A stretch of 64,000 nt of DNA, from contig NC_084943.1 in the NCBI RefSeq assembly GCF_958298935.1, positions 12,951,001 through 13,015,000 of the forward strand, in the 5' to 3' direction. Shown in pieces: positions 57,801-64,000 of the stretch. The position numbers and the translations under genes are program-made. Within the stretch, counting starts at the first letter, position 1. Each line of letters begins with the position of its first letter. The notes beneath the pieces are model-generated. The model ran no database searches, was not told where the DNA came from, and saw nothing but the letters and a program-made list of their open reading frames with translations. Source of the stretch: Phragmites australis (taxonomy: Eukaryota > Streptophyta > Magnoliopsida > Poales > Poaceae).

Positions 57801-58609
57801 TGGAGACTGAGTTGTTCCACAACACGGCATATCACCCACAAACGGATGGTCAGACGGAGAGGGTAAATCAGATTCTCGAAGATATGCTCCGTGCTTGTGT
57901 GCTCACTTATGGGAAGAAGTGGGACATATGCCTGCCGTTCGCGGAATTTTCGTATAACAACAGTTTTCAGGCTAGTATTGAGATGGCGCCATTCGAGGCC
58001 CTTCATGGTCGAAGGTGCCGTACGCCGCTGAATTGGTCCGAATCCGGTGAGCGGGCCTTTTTGGGTCCGGATTTGGTCAAGGAGGCAGAAGATCATGTCC
58101 AGAATGTTCGCAAGAGTATTCTCACGGCCCAGTCAAGGCAGAAGAGCTATGCAGATCGACGTCGCCGAGAGCTCACATTTGAGGTGGGGGATCACGTGTA
58201 CCTGAAGGTCTCACCTCTCAAAGGCGTTCGTCGATTCCAAGTCCGAGGCAAGTTGGCGCCTCGGTATGTTGGACCATTTCAGATTCTAGCTCGGTGCGGA
58301 GAGGTTGCATATCAATTGGAGTTGCCGCCGTCCCTCTCCACGGTACATAATGTGTTTCATGTCTCACAACTCAAGAAGTGTCTCCGAATCCCGACCGATG
58401 TCGTTGATGTAGCGCCCGAAGAATTGCAACCGGACTTGACATATTGTGAGAAACTGATGCGAGTCTTGGGTGAAACCGAGCGCAAGACGCGGCAGAGTTC
58501 AATCAAATTCTTGAAGATTCAGTGGAGTAACCACTCCGAGTCCGAAGCGACTTGGGAGCGGGAAGATCAGCTTCGTTCCGAGTATCCCGAGTTCTTTGAG
58601 AATTTGTAA
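54855..58609 (+). pseudogene. Tekay-A gag-pol with chromodomain, five premature stops
   Basis: A single frame runs throughout. The gag C-terminus has a Lys/Arg-rich start (SHQEEKRRKRG) and the CCHC knuckle CFNCGRVGHFLREC (55093). Protease: [10 protein letters not shown] (55337). [32 protein letters not shown] and FIDDILIYS (56276). RNase [14 protein letters not shown] and [11 protein letters not shown]. Integrase: HPGSTKMY with CDVCRR (HHCC), MDFITGLP, a SD...GTQF site and YHPQTDGQTERVNQI, then LAPRYVGPFQIL and VHNVFHVSQLKKCL. A C-terminal chromodomain is present (RVLGETERKTR, IQWSNHSESEATWERED). Stops lie at 55208, 56369, 57230, 57401 and 57752. Four of the five fit C-to-T at Gln/Arg codons. 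The gag N-terminus is missing. Confidence 0.93.
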
Positions 58610-58794
58610 TGCCAATGTAATATAGCGTATTTGGAATCTCTCGCATGTATGTTTTCATCTCTATGATTGAATAAAAATCTGCGTTGGATTCCATCTCATG
58701 CGTCGTAATGTCGGCTCACAACCTGCTAAGTCATCACAGCGTTCTCATTGTCCCCTCTCCGGCTCGTATCGAATCTCAGGACGAGATTCTTTTT

Positions 58795-58808
58795 AAGGGG
58801 GGGAGGTT
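58795..58808 (+). other. Polypurine tract of Tekay-A
   Basis: AAGGGGGGGAGGTT directly precedes the 3' LTR start TGTCACGG, the primer for plus-strand synthesis in LTR elements. Its position after pol and before the LTR supports the boundary. Confidence 0.85.
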
Positions 58809-61800
58809 TGTCACGGCCCAGAGTTTCTAGAACATGTAATTAAGTGCTAATGGGCATCATTAGCATCATTTGTTTTGTTTTAAGCAGTGTAGACATGCAA
58901 TGTGAAATTTAACCGAATTTGGTTAAACCAGGGTTAACTGATGCGTTGTAAAGCATCTCCCAAAACCTCTATGGAACATAGGGCCGGTGACAATTTTAGA
59001 AATTAGTAGGTGCCTGGAGGAGAATATAAATGAATTTTCCCAAATTTTTGGGGATTATTTTAAAGGCATAAAAATCAACACAAGTTAGAAAAGCTTGCCA
59101 CTTTGGAGAATTTTCATTTGAATTTGGTGCAAGCTTTTTGGGTCAAACAAGGTAAAATGGATTGTCCATGATTTATAGAAGCCAACAAAATTTGTTCCAC
59201 AAATTTTAGACCACAGTAAGACCTCCACCTTGATAACCAAAGTGGTGAAGATATTTTTTTTGCCGGCCGGTTACTGTACATCGGCCCCGCCTGTCATCCC
59301 CTTCGCACGCACACGGCTCTGCTCCCCCTTCTCCCGCTCTCACAGAGCAAGCGGCGGCCGCCTTTGTTGACTTCGGTGGCTAGGCCACGTTGCCGGAAGC
59401 CCGGACACGGCGCCGTGTCCTTATCTTCCCCTCCCCGCCCTCTTCTCTCTCTCTCTCTGCTCCTTCTCTCGCGCGGCCGGAAAGAAAAGCGCACAGCACA
59501 CGCACACGCACTGGCCGCCGGCCAAATCACCGCGCCGCCGGCGTTTTCCGCCAAGCCCGAGCAAGGTAGAGCACAGAGGGAGGTCGCCAAGGCCCTCCTC
59601 TGCCGTTTCCCCTCCTTCCCCGGTCGTTTCCCGCAAGGATTGGAGCCGTCCGCGCCTTCTTCCCCAACGGCGGCAGCCGAGCTCCGCCGTCCTTCGTCGA
59701 CCCGCCATGTCCTCACTTCTCCAGCCCAACCGACTGCACGGTGAGCTTCCCCGTGCTCCTGTACACCTTATGCGCGCATCGTTTTCCCTCCGTCCCGTCA
59801 CCGGCGCGTGTTCCCACGATGGTCGAGCCGCCGCCACCTCCCCGCGCGTGCCGCCAGCCGTGCCGCCGTCGAGCTCCTCGGCCGGCAAGCACGCCGTTAG
59901 ATCCACATGCTCGCGTAGAACGCGTAGGTGCGTTCGGCCAGGCTTATTACGCCGCCGTTCGTCGTCGGCGAGTCAAAGCCGAGCCGCCGTCGTGTAGCTT
60001 CCGCCGTCCACCGCCGCTAGCCGTTCTCCAGCCGTCGCCGGTGACCACGTATGCCTCAAATGGATCCACGCGCATATGCTGGAGCCGCAGCTGCCCTTCC
60101 CGGCCGCTTGGGCTGCGCCGCTCGCCGCCGGCGGGCTCAACCCGAGCCCCGGCCGGCCGCGCTGCGCTCTGTCCTGGCGCGAGTCAATTTTGACTCGGGT
60201 CAAAATATGCCGGCCCCACCAGTCAGTGGCTTGAGCTCGGCCGGTGCCGGTAGAAAAAGGCGTGGGCCCATTTGAATATTAGAGAAAATCGAAAATTGCG
60301 AAGTAAATATCTGTTGAGTTGATAAATCGGCTGAAATCTTGAAAAATGCATAGGAAGTTATGTAGAGCTCCAAAATTCATGAAACCAATTTTGTTGGTTT
60401 TGTTGTAACATGATCTATCCATTAAAAATACCAGTGGCCATGAAATATGTGCTGTGAATTATTGAGTTAATGAAATATGTCTAGGCTTTGATAATTCATA
60501 GTTAAAGTTTGGTATTTCCAAAATTGATGAATCTAATTTTGTTGGCCTTGTATTATCATACTCTGCACATGAAAAATACTAGGTGTTGTGAAATGTATAA
60601 TTAAATTTGTTCAATTAATGAAATGTGTTTAATCTTCAATAATTCTTAAACAATTTTTGATAAGTCCAAAATTGGTAAATCCAATTTTGTCAATCTTGTT
60701 AAATTATGCCATGTTCTTTAAAAGTGCTAGGGTTTATGAAATGCTTACTGAGGATTAATGAGTTGTCAAAATGGTTTCAATTTTTAAGCCTTTCATATTT
60801 GGTTGGTCCATAAATCGAGTTGTGTAAATCCTATTAGTGGGTTCCCTGTTCACTTAAAATAGTTACCCTCATGTTAAGTATAGTTAGTTTTCTTTTAGAT
60901 TTAAGCTTAGAGTTTAGCTTAATCCATCTAGGAAGTTGTTAAATGCTAAACAGTAGTTCAGATAAGGAAATCCTTAAGGCTTTTAACTCATGGCATAAGT
61001 GCATTGCATCTCCACTGTTGTCTTACAGTGAAGCATCTTTTATTACATGTCATTCATATTCATTACATTGCATGCGGGATTCTTTTAGGGAACTTCGACC
61101 CGGCGAACGAGGCGAACGAGGCTGTCCCCGGAGGTTCCCGCAGTGGTGATCGTGACTCGGGTAGCTGTGAGCAGCAGCTAGGGCAGCAAGGCAAGCATCT
61201 ATCATACTGCACCGTGTCTACTTGAAAATTTAATATGTTATCTACGCTTATGTATACATTGCATGTGTCGGGTACCGAGTTGGGTAGAACCTATGCCGAT
61301 GCATTATCCCATTTCGGTCACGTTTCATGTGTTGTTCCTAGGAGCCTAGTGGTGTCGTCGAGGTCTAATGATAGTTCGCTATGCTTAGTGGTACTTAGGC
61401 TTTCCGGTAGAAGTCGACGACGGCGTCCACCGTTGTCGCGAGCCTAGGGCTTATTACTTGTTCACACTTGTGGTTGTGTTGAGGATGAGTCGGTTTGGTG
61501 AGTGGTGAGTTGAGACGAGGTGTGGGCGGTGTTAGGGGTGTCATCTGCTCACGAGGAGTCCTCAGGCAGTTCGGGGAGGGAACCCGGACACCGTAGACCG
61601 CTTGTACCGGTTAAGCACCGATCGTCGGTGTAGTCGGCTTTAGCACTTACCTTACTCACCACATGCTGATATAATGGTAGGCGAGCTGATTACCTTCGCA
61701 GACGTGGTCATGTGGGCCTCGTCATAGACGGTGTGAGTCCGGTTTGAGTTCGGGCTTTTAGCGGTATTAGTTTGCTCAGGGAGTAGTTCTAATACCGCCG

Positions 61801-62774
61801 TGCCGAGCTATGGTTGATCCACATGGTTGGGCCTGGTTGGGAAAGGTTGTCACGGGTACCCCCTTGTGTGCATCTTAGCGGGTGGCACAAGCCGTATGGT
61901 CCCTGTGTCGTGTGGGTCCAGGAGTATCCCCCTGCAGTGTGTATAATCAGTTCGAACTGCCGCGCTCTCGGTCATGAGCATCGCTATCGCTTATCTCCAC
62001 CGAGCGACCATGTTTTGGTCGTAGAGTTTCGATGTGGGTTGTGGCATGGTTGGTTTGGGTGGTTTGTTCGGTATGTGGTCGGTGGTTTGGTGGTAATGGT
62101 TTACTTTTATACATTTGTTGTCTATATATCTGTTCTGATCAGTTGGTTGGCAGGGTTTGAGTGGGTGGTCGGTTAAGTCAGTTGCTTACACCTAGAGTCT
62201 AGGTTGCTTACCGCTTAATGAACTTAAACATGTCTTAATCCTTGCTACAGCTTTAAATGCATGATCCTTGGAGTCGAGAATATATATACTCATACTGTGT
62301 AAGACTTGCTAGTACCTTCGTACTAAGGGGTCCTGCCCTTAAGTTGTTTTCAGGTTCTCAGGTTGGCGAGGAAGAGGCGGTGTTCGGCTACTTTGTGCCT
62401 ACCGATCAGGGTGGCGGGCAGGAGTAGCACCTTCTACTCCGAACTCTGGCGCTTTTGGTATGGAGCCTAAGGGCATGCGGCTCCATACTCTTTTGTTGTA
62501 TAGGTTTTTCTTCCGCTGCATAGTTGTTGTTGTTCCTCTTTTGTTGTAAATTGTGGAAGCAGTTGCATGTTTAATAATTGTAATCCAGTTTAATTATTTG
62601 CTCTCTATTAAACTGTGTTGTGATATTTGAGTTGGAAGGCATGTGTTCCGATCCTGGGCACAAAACACGTGCCGGGACTACCGGAATGGTATTCTGGTTA
62701 ATCGTCGAGGTTGTGATCATGAATAATGATCCTCCTGATGATTAGTTAGAATACTATTTGGACGGTTCCTCACA
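58809..62774 (+). mobile_element. 3' LTR of Tekay-A, complete (3966 bp)
   Basis: It starts TGTCACGG and ends CCTCACA, followed by the GAAGA duplication. A GC-rich block (59270-60270) is followed by an AT-rich block (60280-61080) and a third mixed block. The first 2786 bp pair with 40473-43257; the last ~1180 bp have no partner in the window. The ORFs inside are not genes. Confidence 0.92.
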
Positions 62775-62900
62775 GAAGAGATTGAGAGTTTGAAGAAAAT
62801 GGCACAAGCAACTAATGCCCTCCTTTGTCAACGGCTAAGCTTTAGTCAAGGTCAGGTCAATCTACTCCCTAAAATTTCTGGGTTTGCCACGTCAGATTGA

Positions 62901-63198
62901 AGTCACTAGGTTGCAGAATTTATGACGATTGCTATCCACATGGCAACACCGCAGCCACCAACTTGTGACTTTTTGTTTTCAACAGTGATGATGCATATCA
63001 TAAAAGTAATGACGATACAATATTGTCATAATTGTTTATGACGAAAAAGCTTTCATTCATCACTGAATTGATTTGAGACACAAGAAAGGTGACAAATAAA
63101 TTTTCATCATACAACCATCACAAATTTCATGCCATGACAAATATTCAATAATCAGTGACGAAAGCTTATGATCACCGAATAGCAGATTTGTTATAGTG
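62901..63198. repeat. Right subterminal region of CACTA-3
   Basis: Words such as TATGACGA, GTCATAA, TGACAAAT and GTGACGAAAGC recur in both orientations up to the terminus TTGTTATAGTG (63198). There is no coding. This matches the left end at 34855-35000 in style. Confidence 0.7.
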
Positions 63199-63286
63199 TT
63201 GAAGCGCTACATTTAAAGAACTGAAAGAATAAATCCTTGAACACATATAGAAATTAAAAATAAGGCATCGATATGTAATTTCATAC

Positions 63287-63740
63287 CTTAGCATCATTAA
63301 GCATGATAGCGTCTCCGTCACCGCTCAATTTGTGCATGAAACTAATAACATAGAACCCACAGAGATTATTGCCGGGTGGCTTTCTCATACACTTCAAGAG
63401 GAAAGGATTCGTCAGTGGAATGAATTGAAACTTTTTATTTACTAGGAAATGCAATACATGAATATTCCCTGCATACCAAAAAGTCAGTTTTTACATCATA
63501 CTGCTTCCTATATGGAAAGTAGACAAGAGTCTTTTTACAGTATCTTGTGTACGCCCTGTACTTGAATATGAATACCAATTAAACTTAGATGCCATTGATG
63601 TGAATATTAAATGATCAAATTTACCTATTTAGCATGTCAATGAGTTCTTGGTAAGTTGACTTATCTCTCTTTTGTGAGTCCAAGACAATAATCTTGCTCA
63701 AGTCTAGGTGGACGACAAGAAGGATCCAATGAAAATTGTA
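63287..63740 (-). pseudogene. Ulp1-like (C48) cysteine protease exons in CACTA-2
   Basis: On the minus strand, HWILLVVHLDLSKIIVLDSQ (63731 downward) carries the His-Trp and the Asp-Ser of the C48/Ulp1 catalytic region. The exon continues KRDKSTYQELIDMLNR and ends at a GT donor (63624). A later exon has KFQFIPLTNPFLLKCMRKPP and GNNLCGFYVISFMHKL with the catalytic Cys codon at 63359-63361, ending at a GT donor (63286). Ulp1/SENP proteases cleave SUMO-like tags. Related domains are common as second genes of plant CACTA and MULE transposons, with unknown use there. The middle exon(s) (about 63470-63590) are unclear. The tail exon is at 34629-34854, separated by CACTA-3. The protein's N-terminus lies beyond the window. 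Confidence 0.7.
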
Positions 63741-64000
63741 GAAATATATCATCATAGCAAATTAGTACTAGAATTGAGTTATCGATAAAAGTAGAATGCC
63801 CTAGCACGAAAACACACTCAAAGCTGTAGGGTAAGAGTACGGAGGTCGTGTGTTGGTGGTGAAGCAGACACTTCAATAAGTAGTTCTCGGTGAAGTCTGG
63901 ATTCGTCTATACATGTTCCTCGTTGATAAGGCTAGGATCGATGAATCCTACTTTATTATATAATTCTTGTCTGCGTGTGTGGATTACCATTCTACAAAAC
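63741..64000. other. Right edge, inside CACTA-2
   Basis: No further exon of the Ulp1-like gene can be set with confidence. A minus ORF continues to 63876 but without a clear motif. The element's terminus is not reached. Confidence 0.4.

Larger units (their letters stand above)
40473..62774 (+). mobile_element. Tekay-A: 22.3-kb Tekay/Del LTR retrotransposon with nested elements
   Basis: It is bounded by TGTCACGGCCCAGAG (40473) and ...GACGGTTCCTCACA (62774). The perfect 5-bp target duplication is GAAGA (40468-40472 and 62775-62779). The 3' LTR is complete at 3966 bp; the 5' LTR is cut at 43257. The interior right part is its own gag-pol with chromodomain (54855-58609) plus polypurine tract. 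The interior left part is replaced by a copia piece and a Tat element. Its 5' LTR remainder, primer site and gag N-terminus are missing. Confidence 0.92.
40015..62900 (+). pseudogene. CACTA-3 PF03004-like (Transposase_24) gene split by Tekay-A
   Basis: The plus frame reads KYKDVEPTAIYLFKDYHCSK and EPVKKAI. A GT-AG intron (40122-40225) follows, then VDIEGIMAEPVQDG, ATEAISQV, STFLQNAGLQTPS and a Gln/Glu-rich coiled coil (ELRQQIDAQQQELED) to 40472. The Tekay-A element (40473-62774) interrupts. The helix resumes at 62778 with EIESLKKMAQATNALL and ends near 62900. This is the usual second (TnpA-like, En/Spm plant transposase) protein of CACTA elements, thought to bind subterminal repeats. Stops at about 40266 and 40308 are present. 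The GAAGA duplication marks the interruption. Confidence 0.7.
34855..63198 (+). mobile_element. CACTA-3, nested CACTA transposon enlarged by LTR insertions
   Basis: The left end CAATACAAAAATCTGCTAAT (34855) pairs with the right end, which on the minus strand reads CACTATAACAAATCTGCTAT (63198). The 3-bp duplication is TTG at 34852-34854 and 63199-63201. Subterminal repeats with GTCATAA/TTATGAC-type words lie at 34870-35000 and 62930-63190. Genes on the plus strand are a TnpD-like transposase (36029-36955) and a PF03004-like protein (40015-40472 continuing at 62775). Copia remnants and a 22.3-kb Tekay element account for most of its 28 kb. Confidence 0.8.
34151..64000 (-). mobile_element. CACTA-2, CACTA element with Ulp1 gene (continues past edge)
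   Basis: The left end CACTACTGCAGAAACACTCT lies at 34151, followed by CACTGCCGGCTGG-type subterminal repeats to about 34355 and by sequence homologous to the left end of CACTA-1. Coding is on the minus strand: a transposase C-terminal relic (34490-34620), the tail of a Ulp1-like protein (34629-34854) and its catalytic exons at 63287-63740. The two halves are separated by CACTA-3 (34855-63198, TSD TTG). The right terminus lies beyond 64000. Confidence 0.75.

Noticed and set aside
55286..58609. Endogenous pararetrovirus (caulimovirus) origin of the RT-bearing frames
   Set aside because: Integrase, chromodomain, LTRs, polypurine tract and target duplication are all present, which fits Ty3/gypsy retrotransposons and not pararetroviruses.

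Overview
This window is plant nuclear DNA, almost certainly from a grass (Poaceae). It is built from plant transposable elements: Ty3/gypsy Tat and Tekay/Del lineages, Ty1/copia, CACTA, hAT and a Mutator-like element. They are nested in one another, coding exons are split by GT-AG introns, and long AT-rich stretches alternate with GC-rich LTRs. I see no intact host gene, no rRNA, no convincing tRNA gene, no CRISPR and no prokaryotic signal. Nearly every coding region carries stops, frameshifts or truncations and is annotated as a pseudogene.

Layout. (1) 1-20379: a Ty3/gypsy integrase fragment (1-1075); a Tat-type gag piece with an internal direct duplication (1076-2540); an antisense LTR-like region (2641-4440); a Tekay-type integrase/chromodomain relic split by a 4.1-kb hAT transposon (4573-8696) and followed by a partial LTR that ends at 10353; a decayed Tat element (pol 10354-13475, a ~50-bp tandem array, an antisense extra ORF, 3' LTR 18049-18831); and the 5' terminal piece of a CACTA element coded on the minus strand (18832-19980). 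(2) 20390-33239: a Mutator-like element with ~100-bp inverted repeats and a perfect 10-bp target duplication. It has been invaded by a minus-strand Tat element (21219-26511) and by a 3.8-kb CACTA element (28366-32209) that splits a small zinc-binding gene. (3) 34151 to the right edge: a CACTA element coded on the minus strand with a Ulp1-type protease gene (CACTA-2). It contains a second CACTA element (CACTA-3, 34855-63198, TSD TTG). That one in turn contains copia remnants (36990-38990) and a 22.3-kb Tekay LTR retrotransposon (40473-62774, TSD GAAGA, ~4-kb LTRs). Inside the Tekay element lie a minus-strand copia piece (43683-46940) and a Tat element (46940-54850).

How the pieces relate. The insertion order can be read from target-site duplications: ACCAGGCC/ACCAAGCC for hAT, AGCACATGGT for the MULE, GAA for CACTA-1, TTG for CACTA-3 and GAAGA for the big Tekay element. 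Tekay and Tat gag-pol frames near the right side stay open except for stops that look like C-to-T changes at Gln/Arg codons, as expected of methylated, silenced elements. Two Tat elements share a layout of pol, then tandem repeats, then an antisense ORF. The most informative points are the nested CACTA-in-CACTA with its captured Ulp1 protease, the MULE carrying small zinc-binding genes, and three abrupt junctions near 43257, 46940 and 54850 that need checking as deletion scars or assembly joins. Gene family calls come from motif recognition only; no database search was run.
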